Shown here: positions 8,901 to 15,603 of the stretch, piece by piece | Numbering within the stretch: the stretch's first letter is position 1 | How the letters are laid out: each line of letters begins with the position of its first letter | Source: an uncultured Alphaproteobacteria bacterium | Lineage (GTDB): Bacteria; Pseudomonadota; Alphaproteobacteria; CALKHQ01 | DNA: 26,428 nucleotides | Reading direction: 5' to 3' | Assembly: GCA_937988735.1 (NCBI GenBank) | Contig: CALKHQ010000029.1 | Span: 1-26,428 of the forward strand | The notes under the pieces: generated by a model | What the model saw: the letters and a program-made list of their open reading frames with translations, nothing else | Told to the model about the DNA's origin: nothing | The model's database searches: none | Made by a program: the position numbers and the translations under genes

Positions 8901-11900
8901 GGGAGACGATCCGCGACCTGGGCGAGCTGGTGCAGCGGCTCTCCGCGTACCGCCAGGCGAAGGAGAAGCTCTCGACCCCATGCTCGGATCAACGGCTGGC
9001 GGCGGCGCCGGTCCAGGCATGGCAGGCGGCGCGCGCCCGCGCGGAGGCGCGCTTCTGGCCGCTCAACGCCCTGGGCCGCAGCTGGTTGCGGAAGGAGATG
9101 AGGGCAGGGCTCGACGTCATTGCCGAAGCGCCGGAACGGGACCTGGAGGCCCTGGCGACGCTGCAGGCGCAGCAGAAGCAGATTCTCGAAGATGCGGGCA
9201 GGCTGCCGGCTGGGACCCCGTGGCGCGGTCTGGAGACCGACACCGCCGTTGCCCTGCGGGCGGCCCTGAACGGCGCGCGGCTCCGGGAAGCCTCGGCGCG
9301 TCTCGCGTCCGTTCCGGGGCGAAATCTCCCCGAGGCCCGCGAGATGCTGGTCTCCGCACTGTGCGACCGGCGCGAGCAGCTGGAGCCGGGAATGCCCGTC
9401 GCGGAGGCCGCCCGGGCGCTCGTCGCCGCCCAGGCCGCCTTCAAGGCCGCGTGGGACCGTTACGCGGTCCTGAGCGGGCACGAGGCCGAGCGCGAGGATG
9501 CCCGGACGCTGGAGACGCTGGTCGAAACCCTTCGTGCCATCGTGGCGCGCGAGCGGCGGCTCAACGTCTGGTGCGCATGGGTGGCCGTCCGCCGCGAGGC
9601 GCGCGAGGCGGGGCTCGAAACGCTTGTCGCGGCGCTCGAGGCCGGGACCGTCCGCCATGACCAGACGGTAGAGGCATTCCGGACGGCCTATGCCTGCTGG
9701 ATCGCGCCGATCCTGATCGACGCCCGCCCGGAGCTCACCCGTTTCTCGTCGGTGGCGCACGACGAGTTGATCCGGACGTTCCGGGAACTGGACCGGGAGG
9801 TTGCGGAGACGACGGTGGCCCATATCCGCGCCTTGCGCTCCTCCGAGGTGCCGGACCGCGATGCGCCCAATGCGGGCAGCGGCTACGGCGTCCTTGCCCG
9901 CGAGCTGCAGAAGCGCATGCGCCACAAGCCGGTGCGCCAGCTCGTGGCGGAGATGGGGCCCGCGCTCATGACCCTCACGCCGTGCCTGATGATGAGCCCC
10001 CTGTCGGTGGCCCAGTATCTTCCGGCGGATACCCAGCCGTTCGACTTGGTCGTGTTCGATGAAGCGAGCCAGATCACGGTGCCGGACGCGATCGGCGCAA
10101 TCGCCCGCGGCCGGCGATGCATCGTGGTCGGCGACCCGAAGCAGATGCCGCCGACGCGGTTCTTCGAGCGGGGCGCGGACGACAGCGACGACGAGGAGGT
10201 GCAGGACCTTGAAAGCATCCTCGACGAGGCGCTGGCCGCGCGGGTGCCGCACCATCGGCTGACGGGACACTACCGCAGCCGTCACGAGAGCCTGATCTGC
10301 TTCTCCAACCACGCGTACTACAACGGCGCGCTCGTGACCTATCCGTCCGTGGAGACGGCCGACACCGCGGTCACTTTGCGCCGGGTGAACGGTGTCTATG
10401 CCAAGGGGAAGGCGCGGACGAACGAGATCGAGGCGAAGGCGGTGGTCGAGGAGGTCGTGCGCCGCCTGCGGGATCCCAAGACCCGGCAGCTTTCGATCGG
10501 CGTGGTCACGCTGAACGCGGAGCAGCAGCGGCTGATCGAGGATCTGCTCGACCAGGAGCGCCGGGCCGATCCCGAACTTGAGCCCTTCTTCGCCTCGACC
10601 GTCGAAGACGGCGGAGCGCGGGTGGCGGAGCCGGTGTTCGTCAAGAACCTGGAGACGGTCCAGGGCGATCAGCGCGACGTGATCCTGCTGTCGGTGGGCT
10701 ATGGTCCGACCGAACCGGGCGCCCGCACCATGTCGATGAACTTCGGACCGCTGAACCGCCAGGGCGGCGAGCGCCGGCTCAACGTCGCGATCACCCGGGC
10801 GACGACCGAAGTCATCGTGTTCGCCAGCTTCGACGCCGGCATGATCGACCTGACCCGGACGTCGTCGCAGGCGGTGAGGGATCTGAAATATTACCTCGAC
10901 TTCGCCGAACGCGGGCCGGTGGCGCTTGGCGAGGCGATCCGGGCGGTCGGCACCAGCCGTTACGACAGCGATTTCGAGCTGGCTCTGGCGGAAGAGCTCA
11001 GAAACCGCGGCTGGGAGGTGCGCACGCAGATCGGCGTGTCGAAGTTCCGGATCGACCTCGGGATCGTCCACCCCGACGCACCGGGCCGGTTCCTGGCCGG
11101 CATCGAATGCGACGGTGCCACCTACCACAGCTCGCCGACGGCGCGCGATCGGGACCGGGTGCGTCACATCATTCTGGAGCAGCTCGGGTGGCGGCTGTTT
11201 CGCGTGTGGTCCACGGACTTCTTCCTCGACCGCGAGGCTGCGGTCGACCGGCTCGACGCCGCGCTGAGGACTGCGCTGGAGGCAGACAGGGAGGCCGCTG
11301 CGGCCGCCGAAGCGGATGCCGGCGCGCCGGCCGCGGCCGACGAAGCCTCCGGCGACGCCCGGACCGACGAGTTGGACGCTACCCGTCCGGAATCCGAACC
11401 GGACGGCGATACGGAAGTGGTGACGGACGACCGCTTCACCTGGGCGAACGGGTCGCCCGCAGGAGGGGGGGAGGCGGTCGCCGCTCCGGTGCCGGAAAGG
11501 AGGGTGGCCAGGGCTCCCACCGTCCCCGACGCTCCCGTGCCGCGTCTGGATCGGTTCTACGAGCCGGGTTACCGTCCCCAGCTGGCCGCGATGGCGGCGG
11601 CCGTGATCGACCGCGAAGGACCGGTGACGTTCAAGCGACTCAGCGACAGGCTGGCCCGGGCCCACGGCTTCCAGCGCACCGGCCGACAGATCTCCAGCGT
11701 GGTATGGGAGGTATCGAACCGGCTGCGTCGCCACGAGAGAACGCCGGATGGGCATACGGTGTTCTGGCCCGCGGGCATGGAGCCGGTTCCGCTTGTCCCG
11801 TTCCGCGGGCTCGGTGCCGGCAGCGAGGCGCGGGACTGGCGCGAGGTGCCCTATCCCGAGAAGCTGTGGCTGGTGCGTTCGGTGCTCGACAGGGGCGCTG

Positions 11901-12025
11901 CGGACCCCGCGCGGGCCGTTGCCGACGCGATCGGGTTCGGCCGGGTGACGTCATCTTTCCGCGACGAGATCGCCCAGCTGGCCGAAGCGGCGAAATCCGT
12001 ACCCGATCCGGCCGCCGCGCCTTGA
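5987..12025 (+). CDS. hheA: Giant DUF4011-helicase-Vsr-like nuclease-DUF3320 protein (Hhe-type defence candidate)
   Basis: A 2012-residue protein. ATG 5987 is preferred over the in-frame GTG 5978 because GGAGG (5974-5978) then sits at ideal spacing. Order of parts: an N-terminal beta-rich region; a transglutaminase-like segment with TCLDTALLFAAAIEQAG (Cys246), EGHALTGAW (His272) and an Asp near 290; DUF4011 (RWQRSLLDLSKRNRLLNL, about residues 405-425); SF1 helicase Walker A GPPGTGKS (Lys723); a long helical insert; Walker B VVFDEAS (Asp1358, Glu1359), GDPKQMPP, GHYRSRHESL, ETVQGDQRD and NVAITRA motifs; a Vsr/MTES_1575-like PD-(D/E)XK nuclease (about 1659-1760, FRIDLG Asp1690, IECDG Glu1707); an acidic Ala-rich linker; and DUF3320 (about 1853-1990). 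DUF4011-helicase-Vsr is the architecture named Hhe among experimentally screened anti-phage systems. Anti-phage function here is inferred. It stands alone between a pseudogene and tRNA-Glu. Confidence 0.88.
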   Translation: MVVDSDAFEPDVLEEASASESAADDAGASPSVSIRAEIARRITFATHQCDVAVIADLAIANDTDDDLHDLTLRLTAEPKVIGDRVWNIDRIDARSEFRPRDRRVSLQGGMLDRLTEQMRAEVRLELTCGETVIAETHHPIVALARNEWGGANHMPELLAAFVTPNDPAVQRILKQASEILRSAGKNGSIDGYQSRSRKRSWELLAGIWAAVSSRSISYAEPPASFGRNGQKIRLPSMIEEQGLATCLDTALLFAAAIEQAGLFPLVVFTEGHALTGAWLQPQSLPSLTVDDPMEIRKAIALDEMVLFETTMATAGHALPFSRAIAEGRRQVAEANEHAFIYAIDIRQARGRDIQPLSSLATAGEGTGHPDPSPSAPPLDEPPDLPPFDVGNTEEPAPQSPKERLDRWQRSLLDLSKRNRLLNLRPSATAIPIFCPDPALLEDRIAANQKIRIIPPPERRGIDGQPDTQLYHLRTGEDFAEKFAREALERNEVVANLEPKVLEKGLIELYRKAKADFEEGGSNTLFLALGMLRWSERGDSHRSYRAPLILLPVRLERRSAASKPYLTSHEDESVFNLTLLQMLQQDFDISIPELEGTLPTDEHGVNVRLVWDIVRNRIRDVAGFEVVEEVILSTFSFAKYLMWKDLVDRTEMLKASPLVRHLIDSPREPYTGGARFLDPQDIDRCLAPTEILAPLNADSSQLVAIHASGLDGDFVLEGPPGTGKSETIGNIIAHNLGLGRKVLFVSEKMAALEVVYRRLSECGLGDLCLELHSAKASKRAVLDQLGAAWQQRRQMSAAEWRAKAEELGEIRSRLNGLVAALHRPGPGGLSPRDAIGRSIRFGDVHRLRLDWPRDPEGRGRAPTPEALAELEAIARRLGQQFSQLQDDDIATFASVTHTEWSYAWSADMVTAARELIAAAETLSRHQAAFAVHLGLGQRPAGSLAEAAALAEIAALVPECAAVDLGFALRPEGRETIRDLGELVQRLSAYRQAKEKLSTPCSDQRLAAAPVQAWQAARARAEARFWPLNALGRSWLRKEMRAGLDVIAEAPERDLEALATLQAQQKQILEDAGRLPAGTPWRGLETDTAVALRAALNGARLREASARLASVPGRNLPEAREMLVSALCDRREQLEPGMPVAEAARALVAAQAAFKAAWDRYAVLSGHEAEREDARTLETLVETLRAIVARERRLNVWCAWVAVRREAREAGLETLVAALEAGTVRHDQTVEAFRTAYACWIAPILIDARPELTRFSSVAHDELIRTFRELDREVAETTVAHIRALRSSEVPDRDAPNAGSGYGVLARELQKRMRHKPVRQLVAEMGPALMTLTPCLMMSPLSVAQYLPADTQPFDLVVFDEASQITVPDAIGAIARGRRCIVVGDPKQMPPTRFFERGADDSDDEEVQDLESILDEALAARVPHHRLTGHYRSRHESLICFSNHAYYNGALVTYPSVETADTAVTLRRVNGVYAKGKARTNEIEAKAVVEEVVRRLRDPKTRQLSIGVVTLNAEQQRLIEDLLDQERRADPELEPFFASTVEDGGARVAEPVFVKNLETVQGDQRDVILLSVGYGPTEPGARTMSMNFGPLNRQGGERRLNVAITRATTEVIVFASFDAGMIDLTRTSSQAVRDLKYYLDFAERGPVALGEAIRAVGTSRYDSDFELALAEELRNRGWEVRTQIGVSKFRIDLGIVHPDAPGRFLAGIECDGATYHSSPTARDRDRVRHIILEQLGWRLFRVWSTDFFLDREAAVDRLDAALRTALEADREAAAAAEADAGAPAAADEASGDARTDELDATRPESEPDGDTEVVTDDRFTWANGSPAGGGEAVAAPVPERRVARAPTVPDAPVPRLDRFYEPGYRPQLAAMAAAVIDREGPVTFKRLSDRLARAHGFQRTGRQISSVVWEVSNRLRRHERTPDGHTVFWPAGMEPVPLVPFRGLGAGSEARDWREVPYPEKLWLVRSVLDRGAADPARAVADAIGFGRVTSSFRDEIAQLAEAAKSVPDPAAAP

Positions 12026-12050
12026 CGCCGCCTCCGCACGCGCCTATCAA
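12022..12050 (+). promoter_or_regulatory. tRNA-Glu promoter overlapping the helicase stop codon
   Basis: TTGACG (12022-12027), 17 bp, TATCAA (12045-12050): a good sigma-70-type match with ideal spacing. Predicted initiation near 12057 lies 5 nt before the mature tRNA 5' end. The -35 contains the TGA stop (12023-12025) of the upstream gene, so the protein reading frame ends exactly on the promoter. Confidence 0.7.
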
Positions 12051-12061
12051 CAGCCGGCGCC

Positions 12062-12137
12062 GACCCCTTCGTCTAGAGGCCTAGGACACCGCCCTTTCAC
12101 GGCGGCAACACGGGTTCGAATCCCGTAGGGGTCGCCA
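12062..12137 (+). tRNA. tRNA-Glu (anticodon UUC)
   Basis: A 76-nt cloverleaf. The acceptor arm GACCCCT (12062-12068) pairs with AGGGGTC (12127-12133), with discriminator G and an encoded CCA end (12135-12137). The anticodon stem CCGCC (12089-12093) / GGCGG (12101-12105) encloses CTTTCAC with anticodon TTC at 12096-12098. The T arm CGGGTTCGAATCCCG is canonical. The sequence is very close to bacterial tRNA-Glu. It has its own promoter just upstream. It borders the helicase-nuclease gene, and tRNA 3' ends are common integration sites. Confidence 0.97.
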
Positions 12138-12226
12138 ACCCCTCTGCTAACCCATTGAAATAACACGGATACTGCCTCAGTTTACACTCGGGGGTGGTGG
12201 CGTTTTCCTTGATGCTGCTTCTGAGA

Positions 12227-12251
12227 GCCTGCCGGCTACCTGCCGGCAGGC
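12227..12251. other. Perfect 10-bp inverted repeat downstream of tRNA-Glu
   Basis: GCCTGCCGGC and GCCGGCAGGC are separated by TACCT. It is the only strong structure in the gene-free 12138-12347 stretch. It lies about 90 bp past the tRNA and about 100 bp beyond the stop of the convergent nucleoside hydrolase gene. No U-tract follows on either strand, so it is not a standard terminator. The rest of this stretch, including a less GC-rich part at about 12145-12190, shows no gene. Confidence 0.5.
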
Positions 12252-12347
12252 GGGCCTCCCCCGAGGTTGGAATACGATAGCATGCGTCGCTTCCGGGCGC
12301 GCGTCTCCGAAGGGAGGGCGCGGCGCCCGGCGTGGGCCCCGCCTCCG

Positions 12348-13454
12348 TTACGGGCGGGCGACGGGGACGGGGCGGGTCATCAGGTCGACGAAGCGGTCCC
12401 AGAAACGGGGCGCGTCGATCCCGTAGATCACGTCCGCCGGCTGCAGGGCCGGGATGGGGGGTGTGTCCGGGGCGTCGCGGCTGGGCGCGTAGCCCAGTGC
12501 GCGGCCGTAGTTGGGGCCGAAGATGGTGTCGACGTCGACGTAGAACCGGCGCATGTCGGTGACGATGTCCGGGTCGGCCAGGTAGCCCACCGCGATCGTG
12601 TCCCAGATGTCGCGGCGCGGGTTGGGGCCGGCGAAGCGCTCGCCGTACATCGTCTTCCACAGCTCGGTGATCGGCGTCGGCGCCTCGACCTCCGTGATCG
12701 CCCGGTACTGCTCCAGCTCCATCGCCACCTTGTTGGTGACGTCGAGCGGCACGATCACGTGCGGGATCGGCTCGCGCAGAACGATGCGCGCCGCCTCCGG
12801 ATCGAACCACCAGTTGAATTCTGCGGCGGGGGTGACGTTGCCCATGGCGTCGAAGGCGCCGCCCATCCAGATGATCTCCTTGATCTGGCCGGATATTTCG
12901 GGCGCCATCCGGATGGCGAGTGCGAGGTTGGTGGCGGGGCCGATCGCAAGAACCGTTATTTCTCCGGGGTTTGCCTTCACCTGCTCGATGATGAAGTCGA
13001 CCGCGTGCTGGTCGGCGACCTGCACCCGCTCGGCGAAGCCGTCGGGGGGTGCGACCAGGTCCGCCTCCGACGCCGGCCGCGGCTTCCGCCATGCGCCGCT
13101 GTAGCCCTCGCCGAACAGCGCCTGCTCCTGCGGCAGCGTGCGGGGGTCGTGGACGAGGGGGTAGACGGCGCCGGCGAGCACCGGCACGTCCTCGATGCCG
13201 AGCCGCTCGACCGCGCGCAGCGCGTCCGCGACGCCCTGCTCCAGCCACTGGTTGCCCGAGACCACGGTGATCCCGAGGAGGTCGATCTCGCCCGCCGCGT
13301 CGAGCTGGGCCAGCATGATCAGGCCCATGCCGTCGTCGTTGAGCGTGCCGAAATCGGTGTCGTAGATGACCTTCGGCACCGCCTCCTGCGCCATGCCCGG
13401 CAGCGGACCGAGCAGGAGGGATGCACACAGCGCAAGAATTCTGGGGGACTTCAT
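12348..13454 (-). CDS. Exported inosine/uridine-type nucleoside hydrolase
   Basis: A 368-residue member of the IUNH superfamily, which splits the N-glycosidic bond of nucleosides to base and ribose. It has a Sec-type signal peptide (MKSPRILALCASLLLG..., likely cut after GMAQ or nearby), so it probably acts in the periplasm. The calcium/ribose motif DTDFGTLNDD is at residues 32-41; AEFNWWFDPEAA at 211-222 is the ribose-binding helix. Where pyrimidine-preferring enzymes carry His-Asp there is Trp284-Asp285, as in the purine-preferring IAG type; a purine preference is therefore an inference. The start has a strong GGAGGAAA ribosome site, which can pair with an upstream CCTCCGG in the leader. It is a single gene with its own promoter. 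Confidence 0.92.
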   Translation of the reverse strand: MKSPRILALCASLLLGPLPGMAQEAVPKVIYDTDFGTLNDDGMGLIMLAQLDAAGEIDLLGITVVSGNQWLEQGVADALRAVERLGIEDVPVLAGAVYPLVHDPRTLPQEQALFGEGYSGAWRKPRPASEADLVAPPDGFAERVQVADQHAVDFIIEQVKANPGEITVLAIGPATNLALAIRMAPEISGQIKEIIWMGGAFDAMGNVTPAAEFNWWFDPEAARIVLREPIPHVIVPLDVTNKVAMELEQYRAITEVEAPTPITELWKTMYGERFAGPNPRRDIWDTIAVGYLADPDIVTDMRRFYVDVDTIFGPNYGRALGYAPSRDAPDTPPIPALQPADVIYGIDAPRFWDRFVDLMTRPVPVARP

Positions 13455-13463
13455 TGCACGTTT

Positions 13464-13499
13464 CCTCCGGTTCGGAAGCCGTCTCTGCGGCTCCGGAGG
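13464..13499 (-). promoter_or_regulatory. Nested leader hairpin that could mask the nucleoside hydrolase ribosome site
   Basis: On the minus strand CCTCCGG (13499-13493) is complementary to CCGGAGG (13470-13464), which contains the Shine-Dalgarno. Between them AGCCG and CGGCT (13492-13488 and 13481-13477) form an inner stem with a 6-nt loop. The arms match perfectly. If transcription starts at the proposed site (about 13496), the first bases of the outer arm would be lost, leaving only about 4 outer pairs. Confidence 0.4.
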
Positions 13500-13502
13500 T
13501 CA

Positions 13503-13531
13503 ACTATAGCGGGCCGGGAAGGGGACGGAAC
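13503..13531 (-). promoter_or_regulatory. Candidate promoter of the nucleoside hydrolase gene
   Basis: On the minus strand GTTCCG (13531-13526), 17 bp, TATAGT (13508-13503). The -10 is a good match and the -35 is poor. Start of transcription would be near 13496, about 42 nt before the ATG. Confidence 0.4.
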
Positions 13532-13565
13532 CCGCGAGGGGCATGCCCAAAGGCAGGGCGGCCGA

Positions 13566-14273
13566 TCAGGCGGCGAAAGGGAAGCGTCGCAGCAGGCGGA
13601 AGGGCTCCCCCGGGCCCGGCTGGCGGAACAGGGCGACGCCGTCGACGGCCAGCGGATCGCGCAGGTGCGGGGCAGCGAGGGCGGCAAGGGCCGCGTCGAT
13701 GCGGGCGCCCTCGGCCGCGTCCAGCCGCGACGTCAGCGTCATGTGGAAGCGAAATTCGTCGAAGACGTAAGGATAGCCCCAGCGGCGGAGCAGCGCTTCC
13801 TGCCGCGGAGTGAGCCCGGCGGCCAGCCGGCGCGCCAGCTCCGCCTCGTCCGGCGGCCGGCGGAAGGGGTCGAGGGCGGCCACCATCTCGTCGCACAGCG
13901 CCTGCATCTCCGGGCAGCGCGCCTGCAGCACCAGCGCCCGCCACCCGTCGATGACGGCCAGGGTCAGCGCCGGCGCGGCGAAGGGCTGCCGCTCGCCGGC
14001 GAGCGCGGCCACCGCCTCGAGGAGTCCGGCCTCGCTGCAGCCGCCGGCAAGGCGGAACGGGGGCTTGAGGGTGGCATGGAAACCGTAGAGCGCGGGCGGG
14101 CGGGTGATTTCGGCCAGGCGCTCCGGCGTGACCCCCGGAACCTCCGGCTGCGGGACAGGGCGGCCGGTGGCGGCGTCGCGGCCGAGCCAGGCGCTGCCGA
14201 AGCGGTGAAGCGGGGTGTCGGGAACCGGCGCGAAATAGAGCGCATAGCGCGCCGCGCCCTGGTCAGCGGTCAT
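13566..14273 (-). CDS. DUF1045 2H-phosphoesterase-like phosphonate-metabolism protein
   Basis: A 235-residue protein of the DUF1045 family, annotated as a phosphonate-operon protein and part of the 2H (LigT/2'-5' RNA ligase-like) phosphoesterase fold. Both catalytic HxT motifs are present: GFHATLKPPF (His66, Thr68) and FRFHMTLTS (His177, Thr179). The start ATG 14273 overlaps the phnM stop (TGA 14272-14270) as ATGA, so the two genes are coupled; an in-frame ATG 8 codons upstream (14297) is rejected for that reason. Related 2H proteins act on cyclic phosphodiesters, and a role handling the cyclic phosphate left after C-P cleavage is plausible, but the exact reaction cannot be stated from sequence. 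Confidence 0.88.
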   Translation of the reverse strand: MTADQGAARYALYFAPVPDTPLHRFGSAWLGRDAATGRPVPQPEVPGVTPERLAEITRPPALYGFHATLKPPFRLAGGCSEAGLLEAVAALAGERQPFAAPALTLAVIDGWRALVLQARCPEMQALCDEMVAALDPFRRPPDEAELARRLAAGLTPRQEALLRRWGYPYVFDEFRFHMTLTSRLDAAEGARIDAALAALAAPHLRDPLAVDGVALFRQPGPGEPFRLLRRFPFAA

Positions 14274-15409
14274 GCCACCCTGCGGCCTTCCCGCCATACG
14301 GCGCGCACCACCGGCATGGATTCGACCAGCCGGACCTGGATCAGGTCCGCCCGCAGCCCTTGCTCGATCCGGCCCCGGTCCTCCAGCCGGCCGGCGCGCG
14401 CCGGATTGGCGCTGACGGTGGCGACCGCCTTCGGCAGCGGGAAGCCATAGGGGGCCTCGGCGAGGCGGAAGGCGGCCTGGATCATGCTGATCGGCACGTA
14501 ATCCGACGACAGGATGTCCAGCAGGTCGTGCTGCGCGAGGGTGCCGGCGGCAACGTTGCCGGAGTGCGACCCGCCGCGGACCAGGTTGGGCGCGCCCATG
14601 ATGATCTGCATCCCGTGCGCCCGCGAGGCCTGCGCCGCCTCCAGCGTCGTCGGGAATTCGGCCACCTGCATGCCCAGCGCGGCGGATTCGGCGACATGCT
14701 CGACGGTCTGGTCGTCGTGGCTCGCCATCGGCAGCCCGCGCTCGCGCCCGATTGCGGCCAGCGCGCGGCGGTTGCGCGGCCCGTAGGTGCGCGACGCCTC
14801 CATCTGTTCGGCAATGATCTCTTCCACCTCGTCGGGGTCGAGCTTCAGCAGGCTGATGTGCGCCCTGCGGTAGGAGTCGAGATCCGGGAACTGGCGCTGG
14901 CCCGGCGAGTGGTCCATCAGCGACATGAAGTCGAGGAGCGGGTTGTCGAGGAAGGCCGAGAACCGCTCGACGATGTCCTCCACCACCACCTCGCAGCGCA
15001 GGTGCAGCCGATGGTCGGCACGCAGCACGCCGGCGGCCTGGGCGCGGGTGACGCCGTCGATCATCGGCGCCAGGGTGAGGTGACGGTCGTTCTCCCTGCG
15101 CCCGCCGATCAGTGCCAGCGAGTCGAACACGGTGGTGATGCCGGCGCAGGCGATCTGGGCATCATGAGCGATGGCGGCGGCGAAGCCGTCCCAGTCCACG
15201 CCCGGGCGCGGTGTGAAGTGGCGCTCCAGGTGGTCGGTGTGGAGATCCACCAGTCCGGGCAGCAGGTAGTCGCCTTCGCAGTCGATCGCGCCGGCAAGCG
15301 CGCACGCGCCCGCGGCGACGCCCCTGATGACGCCGTTCGCGGCCTGCACGCTGCCGGAGACGATCTCGTCGGCGCGCACGATGCGCGCGTTGGTCCAGAC
15401 GACTTCCAT
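14270..15409 (-). CDS. phnM: Alpha-D-ribose 1-methylphosphonate 5-triphosphate diphosphatase
   Basis: A 379-residue amidohydrolase-superfamily enzyme that removes pyrophosphate from ribose 1-phosphonate 5-triphosphate before C-P lyase. Family signatures: LLPGLVDLHTDHLERHFTPRPGV (metal-binding HTDH at residues 57-60), ITTVFDSLALI, FMSLMDHSPGQRQ, MASHDDQTVEHV, IIMGAPNLVRGGSHSGN, ILSSDYVP, and a C-terminal NPARAGRLEDRGRI block. I place the start at ATG 15409 (MEVVWTNARIV) because the 23 codons above it look noncoding and homologues begin there. It is first in a two-gene unit with the DUF1045 protein and divergent from phnF. The usual partners phnG-L and phnN are not in this window. Confidence 0.95.
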   Translation of the reverse strand: MEVVWTNARIVRADEIVSGSVQAANGVIRGVAAGACALAGAIDCEGDYLLPGLVDLHTDHLERHFTPRPGVDWDGFAAAIAHDAQIACAGITTVFDSLALIGGRRENDRHLTLAPMIDGVTRAQAAGVLRADHRLHLRCEVVVEDIVERFSAFLDNPLLDFMSLMDHSPGQRQFPDLDSYRRAHISLLKLDPDEVEEIIAEQMEASRTYGPRNRRALAAIGRERGLPMASHDDQTVEHVAESAALGMQVAEFPTTLEAAQASRAHGMQIIMGAPNLVRGGSHSGNVAAGTLAQHDLLDILSSDYVPISMIQAAFRLAEAPYGFPLPKAVATVSANPARAGRLEDRGRIEQGLRADLIQVRLVESMPVVRAVWREGRRVA

Positions 15410-15517
15410 GCCTGCTCGTTGCCGGATGCCCGCCAGGGCGGTCGCGGTGCCGGCCCCGCTGCGCGGCAGCCCGGACAAACGGTTCTCTCTACCACCGGTT
15501 CCGTGACAGCTTTATGT

Positions 15518-15539
15518 GGTTGCGGCGCGGCGCGCAACC
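15518..15539. promoter_or_regulatory. Hyphenated palindrome between phnM and phnF, candidate PhnF operator
   Basis: Perfect 7-bp arms GGTTGCG (15518-15524) and CGCAACC (15533-15539) with an 8-bp spacer lie in the divergent control region. GntR/UTRA regulators bind such dyads and PhnF commonly controls adjacent phn genes. The A/T-richer CAGCTTTATG stretch just beside it (15508-15516) may be a promoter element. No site-specific evidence exists beyond position and symmetry. Confidence 0.4.
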
Positions 15540-15603
15540 GGAGGCGCGCGCCGGTGACGGATCGATCATGCGCGACATCTGCGCGGGGGAGGGAAGGCGG
15601 ACG

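Noticed and set aside
7601..11755. Minus-strand open frame of more than 1300 codons opposite the helicase gene
   Set aside because: High-GC DNA leaves the antisense frame open. The translation is His/Arg/Asp-rich and lacks domains, whereas the plus strand carries all helicase and nuclease motifs in order.
12097..13503. Long minus-strand frame ending in ATPTGFEPVLPP beside the tRNA
   Set aside because: The ending is simply the antisense translation of the tRNA-Glu T and anticodon arms, a common artefact. The rest of the frame is a shadow of the nucleoside hydrolase gene.
15410..15478. 23-codon N-terminal extension of phnM
   Set aside because: It is not similar to the PhnM N-terminus, which begins at MEVVWTNARIV. 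The extension lies in the divergent promoter region.
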